Below, piece by piece: positions 24,542 to 37,423 of a DNA stretch of 64,000 nucleotides. The stretch is from Betaproteobacteria bacterium (GTDB taxonomy: Bacteria; Pseudomonadota; Gammaproteobacteria; Burkholderiales; SG8-41). A program made the position numbers and the translations under genes. The notes beneath the pieces were generated by a model. It did no database searches. It was not told the origin of the DNA and saw nothing but the letters and a program-made list of their open reading frames with translations. The stretch's first letter is position 1, and every line of letters begins with the position of its first letter. The stretch spans positions 1-64,000 of the forward strand of contig JAQGNH010000392.1 in NCBI GenBank assembly GCA_028291945.1, read 5' to 3'.

Positions 24542-27500
24542 TCAGATCCGTTGCATCTCTCGCGCGCCCGCAGCGACAAGGCAATGGTCGATCCACTCGG
24601 CAGTAAGCTTTTCCTGCACGCTGTTCTGTCGCAGCCGCGCCTCCAGCGCTCGCCAGTCGACGACGTCCAGCGGCTGGTCCTGGTTGAAGCAGGAGAAGAC
24701 ATAGCTGGTCTTGCCCGTATTCGGGTCAATCTGCGGCTGCAGGCACTGCGCGCAAATCTCCTTCATCATGCATTGCATCGGCGAATTGATCGAGCCGATC
24801 GCGAAATGGTGCGGCTTGAGATAAGGTTTGAGCACGTCATGTCGTGCTCGTGCCACCGCTGCCATCATACGATCCGAGCCGATCGCGATGACGCGGTCCG
24901 CAGCCGCAAAACGAATCGGCTGCTCGCCCAATTCGCCAGACGCATAGGCGTGCATGGCCTGCACCACATTGCCGACGAACGTCTTGTCCTGTGGGCGGTC
25001 CGGGCTGAATCCGGGTTCCTCGTCGCAACACCAGACGACAGCATCGCTCGCCGCTTCAATCTCCTCGATCTTGTAGCGGTCGTTCATATGTTTGTACGCT
25101 GCGAAGTACAACACTCTGCTGCCTGCGGCGCGCATCGCCTGGCCGATCGAAAACAGCACCGCGTTGCCGAGCCCCCCGCCCGCAAGCACGATGGTCTCGT
25201 CCGCGGGAATCTCGGTCGGCGAGCCTGTCGGACCCATGAGCACGACCGGCTCCCCCGGCTTCAGCATGGCGCACAAATCGGACGAACCGCCCATTTCGAG
25301 CACGATGGTCGAAATGAGTCCACGCTGTCGATCCACCCATGCTCCCGTCAGCGCCAGCCCCTCCATTGCAAGCCGGGTTCCTTCTACGCTCGCCGCGCGC
25401 GTTTCGAAATTCTGAAGGCGATAGAACTGACCGGGCCTGAAACGCCTCGCAGCGAGCGGCGCGCGCACGACAACCTCGACGATCGTCGGTGTGAGGCGCT
25501 CGACCTTGTGCACTGTTGCCCGCAACAGGTCGTTCAGCTGTCCTAAGAACAAGTCATCGGTTTCACCTGAAGCCGGCTCGACTTCGGTGAGAACGCCGCT
25601 GACCAGCGGGTACCCCTGCTTTGCCGAACCAATCGCTTTCACGACGTTCCCGAAGAACGACGGATGCACATCACCGAAGTAGCTCATGCAGCGGGCATCC
25701 GCGCGCCGTCTGAGTAGCACCCGCACTTCGTTCGGTTTGGAGATCGATTTTTCGGCCCGCACAGGGTTGCCCGCTTCATCCACAGCCTGAAAATAGCGCT
25801 GGTCGAGCGCGAAGTGCTCCGCGTCTTCGCGCGCGAGGACCGTATTCGGTTGGGTGCCTGCAGCGACGAAAATAGTTTTCGCCGGCATTTCGCTCTGGCC
25901 TGCGTCGATCCATTTGCCGTCATCCGCACGCTGTTGGATCCCGAGCTTCAAAGCCTGTGCATGCCCGTAGCGGTCAAGCTCGACAGCGAGCGGCGTCAGC
26001 CCCTCCGCGAACGCAATGCCCTCTTCAAGTGCCTTCTGTACTTCCTCATGGTTCAGCGTATATGACGGACTATCGATGAGCCGTTTGCGGTATGCGATGG
26101 TGACCCCGCCCCAGGTTTTGAGCAGCTCGGTGATGCTCGCGGGCCTGTTCTCTTTCGCGGCAGCGGAACGTTCGGCGCGAATAGCTTGCCCATGCGCCAG
26201 AAACTCATCCGCGATCGAGCGTTCCTCTTCGGTCCACGCAATTCGAGCGGCCGCCTCGCCGTGTTCGCGGGCCAGGCGCTCGTAGCGGCCAAGGAATTTC
26301 TCGACCTGCAGCGGATAGTAGGCGAGCGCTTCGGTCGCGGTATCGATTGCAGTCAAACCGCCGCCAATGACGACCACCGGAAGCCGAACCTGCATGTTCG
26401 CTATCGAATCCGTTTTGGCTGCGCCCGTCAGCTGCAACGCCATCAGAAAATCCGAAGCAGTCCGCACACCGCGTGCGAGGCCGTTCGGCATATCGAGCAC
26501 CGTGGGACGTCCCGCGCCAACAGCGAGCGCGACATGATCGAAGCCGAGCGCGAACGCGTCTTCAGTCGTGATCGTTCCGCCGAACCGCACGCCGCCAAAC
26601 AGCGCAAACTGGCTGCGACGCTCCAGAAGAAGCCGTACGATCTTGAGAAAATTCTTGTCCCAACGCACCGTAATACCGTACTCGGCGACGCCCCCGAAAC
26701 CTGCCATCACGCGCGATTCGAGCGGCTCGTTGAGCTCAGTAACATCGCGTATCGGTCTGAACGGCACGCGGGCCCCCGCGGCATCGACACCTGACACCTC
26801 GGGTGCGAGAGACTCGATCTTCAACCCATCGACGCCGACGACGGTATGCCCATCGTTCATCAGGTAATGCGCGAGCGAAAAGCCCGCCGGTCCCATGCCG
26901 GCGATCAACACGCGCTTACCCGTGGGCGGCTTGGGGTACGGCATGCGCAAGTTGAGGGGATTCCAGCGCGTAAGCAGACTGTAGATCTCGAAACCCCACG
27001 GCAGCTCGAGTACGTCCTTGAGCGTGCGCGTTTCGGCCTGAGGGATGTCGACCGGCTCCTGTTTCTGGTAAATGCACGCTTTCATGCAGTCGTTACAGAT
27101 GCGATGTCCTGTCGCTGCACACATCGGATTGTCGACCGCGATGACGGCCAGCGCGCCTATCGCGTGACCCTGTGTCTTCACCTTGTGAAACTCGGAGATT
27201 TTTTCGTCGAGCGGACAACCTGCGAGCGTCACCCCGAAAACGGTCTTCTTGAAGGAAGCCTCGCCACGGCCGGTCGCGCCTTTCTCACGCAGCCCTTTCG
27301 AGCACGAATCCTTGCCCTGCTCATGACACCAGATGCAGTAGTGAGCCTGGTCCAGCGCGCCCACGAGATCCGTGCCCAAGTCCGTCAGTCTGAACCCTTC
27401 CCGGCGACGCAGTTTTTCCTCAGGCTGAGTGTAAACCGCGTAGCCTGCGCTGTTGTCCACGACTGCAGGCACGAGGCGCTGGTGATCGAGCTTGTGCGGG

Positions 27501-28072
27501 GCTTTGAAAAGTACACCGGTCTGGTGTTTCTGCTTGCCGGCCGTGGATAGTGCAGCCCATGCTGCATACTTCAACGCGAGCTCTAGCGCATCGCGATTCA
27601 AAGCTTCATCCTGCTGCCACAGCAGCACATGGCGTGCGAAAGAGAGCTCGGTGAGCGATTCTCCGAACAATGCTTCAAGCTTGCGGGCGAGCGCGAGGCC
27701 ATCGATGCCTTCCGCGTCTTCGGACTTGATCTTGTGCATTGCTTTGCGCTGTACGAAGTTGCGCTTGACGCCAAAGATAGGATTGAGCTCGTGATGGCGA
27801 GCGGTCAGCGCGGTGACTTCGTTTTCAATGCCGAACAACCATCCGAGAAAATCGTCGACGTGCGGCGCGAGCGCGATCAGCAGCTCGGACTCCTGCTTCG
27901 GCGCGAGCGCGTTCGCGTTCTGACGCGCCAGTATCAAATCCTCATGAAGCGCGGTTTCGGACCCTTTAAGGCGCGCCAGAAAAAGCGCGTCGAGGTGCAC
28001 GAGACCGCTTTGCTCGTAGAGATCGCTGAATGAAAGGCCCGCTTCGGGAACCGGCACGCTTGCTGTAAGCAC
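24542..28072 (-). CDS. Large multidomain FAD/Fe-S pyridine nucleotide oxidoreductase (GltD-like plus PyrK-like)
   Basis: About 1176 residues. Order: an N-terminal helical region of about 240 residues I do not recognise; Cys clusters at about residues 246-257 (HYCIWCHE...SC), 286 (AGCPLDE) and 318-333 (NPMCAATGHRICNDCMKAC), as in the Fe-S part of GltD-type proteins; a GltD-like FAD/NAD(P) module from about 386 (GKRVLIAGMGPAGFS; VVVIGGGLTAIDTA); then from about 880 a ferredoxin-reductase module (RFRPGQFYRLQN; TIVLAGGGLGNAVLFS) ending in a PyrK-like Cys set (MQCMMKEICAQC...FSC). The frame extends to 28114, but a TATAAT box at 28095-28100 makes a GTG at 28072 or 28057 more likely. It would pass electrons between NAD(P)H, flavins and Fe-S centres; partner and substrate unknown. 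Confidence 0.82.
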   Translation of the reverse strand: MLTASVPVPEAGLSFSDLYEQSGLVHLDALFLARLKGSETALHEDLILARQNANALAPKQESELLIALAPHVDDFLGWLFGIENEVTALTARHHELNPIFGVKRNFVQRKAMHKIKSEDAEGIDGLALARKLEALFGESLTELSFARHVLLWQQDEALNRDALELALKYAAWAALSTAGKQKHQTGVLFKAPHKLDHQRLVPAVVDNSAGYAVYTQPEEKLRRREGFRLTDLGTDLVGALDQAHYCIWCHEQGKDSCSKGLREKGATGRGEASFKKTVFGVTLAGCPLDEKISEFHKVKTQGHAIGALAVIAVDNPMCAATGHRICNDCMKACIYQKQEPVDIPQAETRTLKDVLELPWGFEIYSLLTRWNPLNLRMPYPKPPTGKRVLIAGMGPAGFSLAHYLMNDGHTVVGVDGLKIESLAPEVSGVDAAGARVPFRPIRDVTELNEPLESRVMAGFGGVAEYGITVRWDKNFLKIVRLLLERRSQFALFGGVRFGGTITTEDAFALGFDHVALAVGAGRPTVLDMPNGLARGVRTASDFLMALQLTGAAKTDSIANMQVRLPVVVIGGGLTAIDTATEALAYYPLQVEKFLGRYERLAREHGEAAARIAWTEEERSIADEFLAHGQAIRAERSAAAKENRPASITELLKTWGGVTIAYRKRLIDSPSYTLNHEEVQKALEEGIAFAEGLTPLAVELDRYGHAQALKLGIQQRADDGKWIDAGQSEMPAKTIFVAAGTQPNTVLAREDAEHFALDQRYFQAVDEAGNPVRAEKSISKPNEVRVLLRRRADARCMSYFGDVHPSFFGNVVKAIGSAKQGYPLVSGVLTEVEPASGETDDLFLGQLNDLLRATVHKVERLTPTIVEVVVRAPLAARRFRPGQFYRLQNFETRAASVEGTRLAMEGLALTGAWVDRQRGLISTIVLEMGGSSDLCAMLKPGEPVVLMGPTGSPTEIPADETIVLAGGGLGNAVLFSIGQAMRAAGSRVLYFAAYKHMNDRYKIEEIEAASDAVVWCCDEEPGFSPDRPQDKTFVGNVVQAMHAYASGELGEQPIRFAAADRVIAIGSDRMMAAVARARHDVLKPYLKPHHFAIGSINSPMQCMMKEICAQCLQPQIDPNTGKTSYVFSCFNQDQPLDVVDWRALEARLRQNSVQEKLTAEWIDHCLVAAGAREMQRI

Positions 28073-28094
28073 AGGGAGGGAAAGAAAAAGGTGA

Positions 28095-28100
28095 ATTATA
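28095..28100 (-). promoter_or_regulatory. Perfect TATAAT -10 box for the large oxidoreductase gene
   Basis: TATAAT on the minus strand, 22 bp before the GTG at 28072. The -35 17 bp upstream (TAAGGC) is poor, suggesting activation by a regulator. Start of transcription near 28088 would give a leader of only about 15 nt. Confidence 0.45.
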
Positions 28101-28114
28101 GCAATGACTTGCAA

Positions 28115-28377
28115 TGCGCCTTAGGCCGCGCTGCGCTATCGTTATGCACCGTCGGGAGGAAGCGAGTGAGCCCTGGTGGAGATAATCAGACGCGCCTCAA
28201 ACTCATCATGTCGACATGACCACGCACAGGATGAAGCGCTGTTCCGCTAGGGCGCGCTGCAACTAACGCGCATGTGATGTGGATGCTGCTGTCGGGCTCG
28301 CAGCGCTACTCGGCTACTTCACTTACGACGCTATCTCGAACCGCAGTTGTTGTTCCACTTCGCAACTCGCTCTATCG
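28115..28377. other. Non-coding gap between folD and the oxidoreductase gene
   Basis: 263 bp with no convincing reading frame. It contains a perfect 14-bp palindrome TCATGTCGACATGA at 28206-28219, about 105 bp upstream of the -10 box, which could be an activator or repressor site. Otherwise nothing recognised. Confidence 0.4.
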
Positions 28378-29238
28378 CTAAGGCGAGACTCCCGCGGCGC
28401 GTTCGGCCGCCAGCACTGTATTTGCGACCAGCATGGCGACAGTCATGCGGCCCACGCCGCCCGGCACAGGACTGATCGCCCCCGCCTTCAGGCGCACCGC
28501 TTCATAGTCGACGTCCCCGGTCAGCTTGCCATCAGGCAACCGGTTTATGCCGACGTCGATTACGACCGCGCCCGCTTTGACCATATCAGCCGTCACGAGC
28601 TTAGCGCGGCCGGCGGCTGCAATCAGGATATCGGCTGAACGGGTATGCGAGCCAAGATCTGGCGTTTTCGAGTTGCAGACCGTCACCGTCGCGCCGCGCG
28701 AAATCATGAGCAGCGCCATGGGCTTGCCAACGATGCTGCTGCGACCGATCACCACTGCGTGTGTGCCTTCGAGCGGCACACTCGTACGCTCGAGCATTGT
28801 GATGACGCCCAGCGGCGTGCACGGCACGAGCCGGGGATGGCCGTCCACGATCGCGCCGAGATTGCACCAATTGAATCCATCGACGTCCTTCTCGAGCGCG
28901 ACGGACTGCAGCACACGTTGTGCATCCACACCCGGGGGCAGGGGCAATTGAACGATGATGCCGTGAATGTCTCTGTTGCTATTCAATGCGGCTACCTCCG
29001 CCATGATCGCGGCTTCCCCGCAGTCGATATCGAGCTCATGAACCTCGGCATGGACGCCCACCTCGGCGCAGGCCCGCACCTTGTTACGCACGTAGGCGAG
29101 CGAGGCCACATTGTTTCCAACGAGTACCGTTGCGAGCCCCGGCCGGATACGCTTGCGCTCGAGCACAGCGACGCGTGGCTTGAGCTCGGACAAAACTTCA
29201 CGCGCGATCGCCGCGCCGTCGAGGACCAGAGCTGTCAT
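28378..29238 (-). CDS. folD: Methylenetetrahydrofolate dehydrogenase/cyclohydrolase
   Basis: Bifunctional one-carbon enzyme interconverting methylene-, methenyl- and formyl-tetrahydrofolate with NADP. 286 residues. Landmarks: VGNNVASLAYVRNKVRACAE with the catalytic Lys region, GIIVQLPLPPGVDAQ, PCTPLGVI, and VVIGRSSIVGKPMALLM for NADP binding; SPVPGGVGRMTVAML near the C-terminus. It lies 81 bp downstream of ftsB, same strand, and may share its transcript or use its own promoter. Downstream is a 263-bp gap. Confidence 0.97.
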   Translation of the reverse strand: MTALVLDGAAIAREVLSELKPRVAVLERKRIRPGLATVLVGNNVASLAYVRNKVRACAEVGVHAEVHELDIDCGEAAIMAEVAALNSNRDIHGIIVQLPLPPGVDAQRVLQSVALEKDVDGFNWCNLGAIVDGHPRLVPCTPLGVITMLERTSVPLEGTHAVVIGRSSIVGKPMALLMISRGATVTVCNSKTPDLGSHTRSADILIAAAGRAKLVTADMVKAGAVVIDVGINRLPDGKLTGDVDYEAVRLKAGAISPVPGGVGRMTVAMLVANTVLAAERAAGVSP

Positions 29239-29319
29239 GCGAGATCAAATCGGGGAATTAGGAGATGCAACGCGCCGTAGCAATTGCGGGCGGAGTATTG
29301 CACAGGCACTGATGGCGTG

Positions 29320-29619
29320 TCACCGAAGCTTTTTTGGGTTGCGTCCGCTGCCCTCGAGCACCTCGAAGAAAACTTCGTCCTGCTTGATCATGCCGAGCTC
29401 GCTCCGAGCGCGCTCTTCTATGGCTTCGTAGCCGCGTTTCAGATCGCCCACATCGGCTTCGAGGGCGGCATTGCGCGTCTTGAGCCGTGTGTTGATCTCG
29501 CGCTGATCGTTGATCTGCTGATCGACCTCCCGTACGCGCAGCCAACCTCCCTTACCCAACCAGAGTGGATATTGGATCAACCCGACAAGCGCCAGGAGAA
29601 ACACGGTGAGCCACTTCAT
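29320..29619 (-). CDS. ftsB: Cell division protein FtsB
   Basis: 99-residue bitopic protein of the FtsQ-FtsB-FtsL divisome complex. N-terminal membrane helix MKWLTVFLLALVGLIQYPLWLG followed by GKGGWLRV, then a coiled coil (VDQQINDQREINTRLKTRNA) and the conserved AIEERARSELGMIKQDEVFF. The end lies in a Pro-Lys tail NPKKLR. Follows eno, as is typical (eno-ftsB), with a 100-bp gap holding no gene. Confidence 0.95.
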   Translation of the reverse strand: MKWLTVFLLALVGLIQYPLWLGKGGWLRVREVDQQINDQREINTRLKTRNAALEADVGDLKRGYEAIEERARSELGMIKQDEVFFEVLEGSGRNPKKLR

Positions 29620-29719
29620 GGTGGCAATAACACGATAGGCGAGGTGCGAGAAAAACGCGAAAATTGGTCAGCTGTAGCTGCCGCGTTCGTAGCACCACTT
29701 TTCGCTCTGCTTACTCGTC

Positions 29720-31015
<1,296 letters not shown>

Positions 31016-31900
31016 TTATTTTTTTTCCGACACCGGAGCCACCAGCATTTCAGCGAAGCCCGAACGCTTGACTGCGTCATCGAGCTGTTTCAGCGTCACC
31101 AGCAACTGCTTCATGTGCTTGAGCGGCCAGGCATTGGGCCCGTCCGACAGCGCTTTTTCAGGATTCGGGTGAGTCTCCATGAACACGCCCGCCACTCCGG
31201 TGGCGACAGCCGCTCGCGCAAGCACCGGCACGAATTCGCGCTGGCCTCCGCTCGAGCTTCCTTGGCCACCCGGGAGCTGCACCGAATGCGTGGCATCGTA
31301 GACGACTGGACAGCCGGTCTCGCGCATGATGGCGAGCGAACGCATGTCGGACACGAGATTGTTGTAGCCGAACGAGGCGCCGCGCTCACACACCATGAGA
31401 TGTTCGCCCGCCTGCGGATCGTTGGGCCGGCCCTGGCGCGCAGCATCGCGTGCCTTTTCAACCACGTTTTTCATGTCGCCGGGCGCGAGGAACTGCCCTT
31501 TCTTGATATTCACGGGCTTGCCGGCGCTGGCGACCGCGCAAATGAAATCGGTCTGCCGGCACAGGAACGCCGGTGTCTGCAGCACATCGACTGCAGCAGC
31601 CGCATCTTCGATCTCATCGATCGCATGCACGTCGGTGAGCACCGGCACGCCGAGTTTCTTGCGCACGTCCGCGAGGATCTCGAGGCCCTTATCCATGCCG
31701 AGACCGCGAAACGATTTGATCGAGCTGCGATTCGCCTTGTCGTACGACGATTTATAGATGAAGGGGATGCCGAGGTCGGCGGCAATCTGCTTCAATTCAC
31801 CCGCTGTGTCGAATGCGAGATCGCGGGACTCGACGACACACGGACCCGCTATCAAAAAGAAGGGTCTGTCGAGTCCGACATCGAAGCCGCAGAGTTTCAT
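31016..31900 (-). CDS. kdsA: 3-deoxy-8-phosphooctulonate (KDO-8-phosphate) synthase
   Basis: Condenses PEP with arabinose 5-phosphate to make KDO-8-phosphate for lipopolysaccharide. 294 residues. Landmarks: [89 protein letters not shown] and [11 protein letters not shown]. The start [10 protein letters not shown] lies 2 bp after the pyrG stop. The pyrG-kdsA-eno-ftsB order is classic. Confidence 0.97.
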   Translation of the reverse strand: MKLCGFDVGLDRPFFLIAGPCVVESRDLAFDTAGELKQIAADLGIPFIYKSSYDKANRSSIKSFRGLGMDKGLEILADVRKKLGVPVLTDVHAIDEIEDAAAAVDVLQTPAFLCRQTDFICAVASAGKPVNIKKGQFLAPGDMKNVVEKARDAARQGRPNDPQAGEHLMVCERGASFGYNNLVSDMRSLAIMRETGCPVVYDATHSVQLPGGQGSSSGGQREFVPVLARAAVATGVAGVFMETHPNPEKALSDGPNAWPLKHMKQLLVTLKQLDDAVKRSGFAEMLVAPVSEKK

Positions 31901-31902
31901 GA

Positions 31903-33810
<1,908 letters not shown>

Positions 33811-33985
33811 CGCACACTACGGTATCAAGCGGGCAGAGAAGCCTCACCCGCAACGGATCAAGGGCGGAGGAGCTTCGCGCGCAACGGCATCAGGGGCGTG
33901 GAGCGACCTCGCGCGCAACGGCATCAAGGGCGCGGAGAAGCTTCGCGCGCAACGGTATCAGGGCCGCGGAGAGCTTCGCGCGCAA
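33811..33985. repeat. 34-bp tandem repeat array running into the 3' end of ppsA
   Basis: Five units at 33811-33844, 33845-33875, 33876-33909, 33910-33943 and 33944-33976 (34, 31, 34, 34 and 33 bp), plus a partial sixth. Each begins with a form of CGCGCGCAACGG, then ATCAAGGGCG, GGAG and GCTT. The last units encode the C-terminal tail of PpsA; the ppsA stop is in unit four. No regular spacers, so it is a minisatellite, not a CRISPR array. Confidence 0.75.
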
Positions 33986-36344
33986 GATATAGCCAGGTTT
34001 CGACCACCGAGTCGGGATTGAGCGACAAACTTTCGATGCCTTCGTCCATCAGCCATTTGGCGAGGTCAGGATGGTCGGAAGGTCCCTGACCGCAGATGCC
34101 CACGTACTTGCCGGCCTTGCGGCACGCCTGGATCGCGAGGTGCAGCATGTGTTTGACGGCGGGATCGCGCTCGTCGAACGCATCGGCAATGAGTCCGCCG
34201 GAATCCCTGTCGAGCGCAAGCGTCATCTGCGTCATGTCGTTGGAGCCGATGGAAAACCCGTCGAAGTGCTCGAGGAACTGCTCGGCAAGCACCGCATTCG
34301 CAGGGATTTCACACATCATGATGATGCGCAGTCCATTTTCGCCGCGCTTCAGGCCATGTTCCGCGAGTAGCTCGATCACTTTGCGCGCTTCAGCGATGGT
34401 GCGCACGAAAGGCACCATGATTTCGACGTTGGTGAGTCCCATCTCCTCGCGCACTTTCTTCATCGCCCGGCACTCGAGGGCGAAGCAATCGCGAAAAGAA
34501 GACGACACGTAGCGTGACGCGCCGCGAAAACCGAGCATCGGATTCTCTTCGTGAGGCTCGTACCGGGAACCGCCGGTGAGGCTGGAGTACTCGTTCGACT
34601 TGAAATCAGAGAGCCGCACTATCACAGGCTTGGGCCAGAACGCAGCACCCAGCGTGGCGACGCCCTCCGTGAGCTTCTCGACATAAAAGGTCACAGGATC
34701 CGCATAGCCCGCACTGTGCTCCTCCACCGCGACCTTGAGGTCCGCCGACAGGTCAGGGTACGCGAGCACCGCTTTCGGATGCACACCGATCATGCGGGCG
34801 ATGATGAATTCGAGCCGCGCGAGACCAACGCCTTCATTCGGAAGTCGTTGAAATTCGAATGCGAGCTCCGGATTACCCACATTCATCGTGATTTTGACCG
34901 GCGGCTTCGGCATTTTCGCGAGCGACAGGTCGATCACCTCCGTTTCGAGCACCCCGCGGTAGACGAATCCCGTGTCTCCTTCGCAACATGAGACCGTGAC
35001 CGACTTGCCATCCTTCAGCACGCGCGTCGCGTCACCACAACCGACCACCGCGGGAATGCCCAGCTCGCGCGCGATGATTGCGGCGTGGCAAGTACGACCT
35101 CCGCGGTTCGTAACGATCGCGGCGGCGCGCTTCATGACCGGTTCCCAGTCCGGATCAGTCATGTCAGTGACGAGCACCTCGCCTTCGCGAACGCTGTCCA
35201 TTTCCGCTGCGCTCTTCACCAGCCGAACAGGACCAGCACCGATGCGCTGCCCGATCGCGCGGCCCGTAGCGAGCACCTCAGAGCGTTGTTTGAGGCGATA
35301 GCGGCGCAGGGTGTCTACCCGTTCGCCTGCTTTGACTGTTTCAGGGCGCGCCTGCAGGACGTACAACTTACCGTCGACACCGTCCTTGCCCCACTCGATG
35401 TCCATGGGCCGGCCATAGTGTTTTTCGATCGTCATCGCATAGCGCGCGAGCTCTTCGACTTCCGTATCGGTGATGGAAAATCGGCCCCGCTCGTCTTCCG
35501 ACACGCTCACCGTCTTCACTGAACGGCCGGCCTGCTGCTCATCACCGTACACCATCTTGACGGCTTTCGATCCCAGGCCCCGTCTGAGGATCGCTTTTTT
35601 GCCCTCCTTGAGCCCGCGCTTGTAGACGTAGAACTCATCGGGGTTCACCTGGCCTTGCACGATGGTCTCGCCCAGCCCATACGACGACGTGATCAGCACC
35701 ACTTGATCGAATCCCGACTCGGTATCCAGCGTAAACATCACGCCGCTCGATGCGAGATCGCTGCGTACCATCCTCTGCACAGCGGCCGAGAGCGCAACAT
35801 CCGCGTGCGCGTAGCCCTGGTGCACGCGATACGAAATCGCGCGATCGTTGTAGAGCGATGCGTAAACGTGCCGGATCGCCTCCAGCAGGTTCTCCAAGCC
35901 GTGCACGTTGAGAAACGATTCCTGCTGCCCGGCGAAGGAAGCGTCCGGGAGATCTTCAGCGGTAGCAGATGAACGCACCGCGAACGAAGTGTCGGCATCG
36001 GAGTTTCGGGTGAGTGCCTTGTAGCTCGCACCAATTTGCTCTGTCAGCTCGGGCGGGAAAGGCTGCGCGATGATCCATTCCCGGATTTCCTTACCCGCGG
36101 TAGCGAGCGCCTTGATGTCTTCGGCATTCAGTTTGGCAAGGCGCTGCGAAATCCGCTCGGCGAGACGGTCTTTGGCCAGAAACAGCCGGTAGGCCTGCGC
36201 CGTTGTGGCAAACCCACCCGGAACCCGCACGCCTGCGGCCCCAAGCTGACTTATCATTTCACCGAGCGAAGCGCTTTTGCCCCCGACGTTCGCAACGTCA
36301 GTCATGCGGACTTTTGACAGGTCGAGTACCAGAGACTCATTCAT
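33924..36344 (-). CDS. ppsA: Phosphoenolpyruvate synthase
   Basis: Makes PEP from pyruvate and ATP for gluconeogenesis. 806 residues from ATG 36344 ([30 protein letters not shown]). N-terminal ATP-grasp domain ([23 protein letters not shown]); swivelling domain with the phosphorylated His in [22 protein letters not shown]-terminal PEP/pyruvate barrel ([39 protein letters not shown]). Family members end soon after VVETWLYLA; here an extra [18 protein letters not shown] tail is encoded by the 34-bp repeats. TAAAAT at 36385-36390 is a possible -10. Divergent from its regulator ppsR. Confidence 0.97.
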   Translation of the reverse strand: MNESLVLDLSKVRMTDVANVGGKSASLGEMISQLGAAGVRVPGGFATTAQAYRLFLAKDRLAERISQRLAKLNAEDIKALATAGKEIREWIIAQPFPPELTEQIGASYKALTRNSDADTSFAVRSSATAEDLPDASFAGQQESFLNVHGLENLLEAIRHVYASLYNDRAISYRVHQGYAHADVALSAAVQRMVRSDLASSGVMFTLDTESGFDQVVLITSSYGLGETIVQGQVNPDEFYVYKRGLKEGKKAILRRGLGSKAVKMVYGDEQQAGRSVKTVSVSEDERGRFSITDTEVEELARYAMTIEKHYGRPMDIEWGKDGVDGKLYVLQARPETVKAGERVDTLRRYRLKQRSEVLATGRAIGQRIGAGPVRLVKSAAEMDSVREGEVLVTDMTDPDWEPVMKRAAAIVTNRGGRTCHAAIIARELGIPAVVGCGDATRVLKDGKSVTVSCCEGDTGFVYRGVLETEVIDLSLAKMPKPPVKITMNVGNPELAFEFQRLPNEGVGLARLEFIIARMIGVHPKAVLAYPDLSADLKVAVEEHSAGYADPVTFYVEKLTEGVATLGAAFWPKPVIVRLSDFKSNEYSSLTGGSRYEPHEENPMLGFRGASRYVSSSFRDCFALECRAMKKVREEMGLTNVEIMVPFVRTIAEARKVIELLAEHGLKRGENGLRIIMMCEIPANAVLAEQFLEHFDGFSIGSNDMTQMTLALDRDSGGLIADAFDERDPAVKHMLHLAIQACRKAGKYVGICGQGPSDHPDLAKWLMDEGIESLSLNPDSVVETWLYLAREALRGPDTVAREASPRP

Positions 36345-36422
36345 GGATGTCACCGCGTGTTTGTGCATGTCGGGAAAACACGATATTTTACCGGAAGCCT
36401 CACTCTCCCCTCCTGACTATCT

Positions 36423-37250
36423 ATGGCCGCCCAGAAACGGATTGCGTTTTTCATTTCCGACCGCACCGGAATCACGGCCGAGATGCTGGGCCATAGCCTG
36501 CTCACGCAATTCGAGGGCGTCCGGTTCCAGGAGGTGACGCTGCCCTTCGTCGACACGGTGGAAAAGGCCCACGAAATCGTGCTGCGGATCAACGAGAGCG
36601 CGGCGACCGAAGGCGTGCGACCCATCGTCATCAGCACACTCGTCAATACCGAGATCGCGACGATCGTCGGGGCCGCCAACGCTCTTTTCCTCGACTGCTT
36701 TGAAATTTTCATCTCACCGCTCGAAAAAGAGCTCGGCGAGCGCGCATCTCACGCGATCGGACGCAGTCACAGCGTCAACGACCTGGTGAACTACTATCAC
36801 CGCATCGATGCGGTCAATTATGCGCTCGGCCATGACGACGGCGTTGCAACGCGTGACCTCGCCGATGCCGACATCATCCTCGTCGGCGTGTCGCGCTCGG
36901 GCAAGACGCCCACATGCCTCTACATGGCGATGCAGTTCGGCATACGCGCCGCCAATTACCCGCTCATCCCCGAGGACTTCAGCAGTATGCAACTACCGGG
37001 CCAACTGCGTCCTCTGCGCGGCCGATTGCGTGGTCTGACAATCAAGCCCGAGCGGCTGCAGCAGATCCGCAATGAGCGGCGTCCCGGCAGTAAATACGCG
37101 ACGCTCGCCAATTGCGAATTCGAAGTGCGCGAAGCGGAAGCCCTCATGCGACAGGAGGGCATTCCCTATCTCGATGCCACGAGCAAGTCGGTGGAGGAGC
37201 TTGCGACGACCATACTGCACGAGGCGAAGCTGCTGAGGCGGATCTACTGA
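36423..37250 (+). CDS. ppsR: PEP synthetase regulatory protein (bifunctional kinase/pyrophosphorylase, DUF299)
   Basis: ADP-dependent kinase and Pi-dependent pyrophosphorylase that switches PEP synthase off and on by acting on a Thr near its catalytic His. 275 residues. N-terminus [22 protein letters not shown] is the family start; P-loop [15 protein letters not shown] at about residue 157; C-terminal [21 protein letters not shown]. Divergent from ppsA with a 78-bp shared promoter gap, which supports the assignment. No clear ribosome binding site precedes the ATG. Confidence 0.96.
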   Translation: MAAQKRIAFFISDRTGITAEMLGHSLLTQFEGVRFQEVTLPFVDTVEKAHEIVLRINESAATEGVRPIVISTLVNTEIATIVGAANALFLDCFEIFISPLEKELGERASHAIGRSHSVNDLVNYYHRIDAVNYALGHDDGVATRDLADADIILVGVSRSGKTPTCLYMAMQFGIRAANYPLIPEDFSSMQLPGQLRPLRGRLRGLTIKPERLQQIRNERRPGSKYATLANCEFEVREAEALMRQEGIPYLDATSKSVEELATTILHEAKLLRRIY

Positions 37251-37270
37251 CAAACCCGTGCGCCGCGAAG

Positions 37271-37298
37271 CGTGAACCGTGAGTCGTGAACTGTGACG
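37271..37298. repeat. Heptamer tandem repeat, left arm
   Basis: Four consecutive 7-mers CGTGAAC, CGTGAGT, CGTGAAC, TGTGACG just after the ppsR stop. They are near complements of the CGGCTCA heptamers at 37403-37423, so the two arrays could pair in the transcript between convergent genes. Confidence 0.55.
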
Positions 37299-37402
37299 AA
37301 TCTCATTCTGGCCGACCCTAAACGATAAGCAGTCAGATCTTGCGCCTCGTGACGCGCTCAGCGGGGTGAAACGCGATGCGCCAGACAAAGCGAGTAACCA
37401 TA

Positions 37403-37423
37403 CGGCTCACGGCTCACGGCTCA
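37403..37423. repeat. Heptamer tandem repeat, right arm (three exact CGGCTCA units)
   Basis: Three exact copies of CGGCTCA in tandem. The array covers the stop codon of the RNA methyltransferase gene (37407-37409) and encodes the end of its C-terminal SREP. Opposite orientation to the array at 37271-37298. Confidence 0.65.

Noticed and set aside
24551..25546. 331-codon open frame on the plus strand
   Set aside because: Antisense shadow of the large oxidoreductase gene.
33811..33985. CRISPR array
   Set aside because: Units are directly adjacent and degenerate, with no unique spacers and no cas genes nearby.
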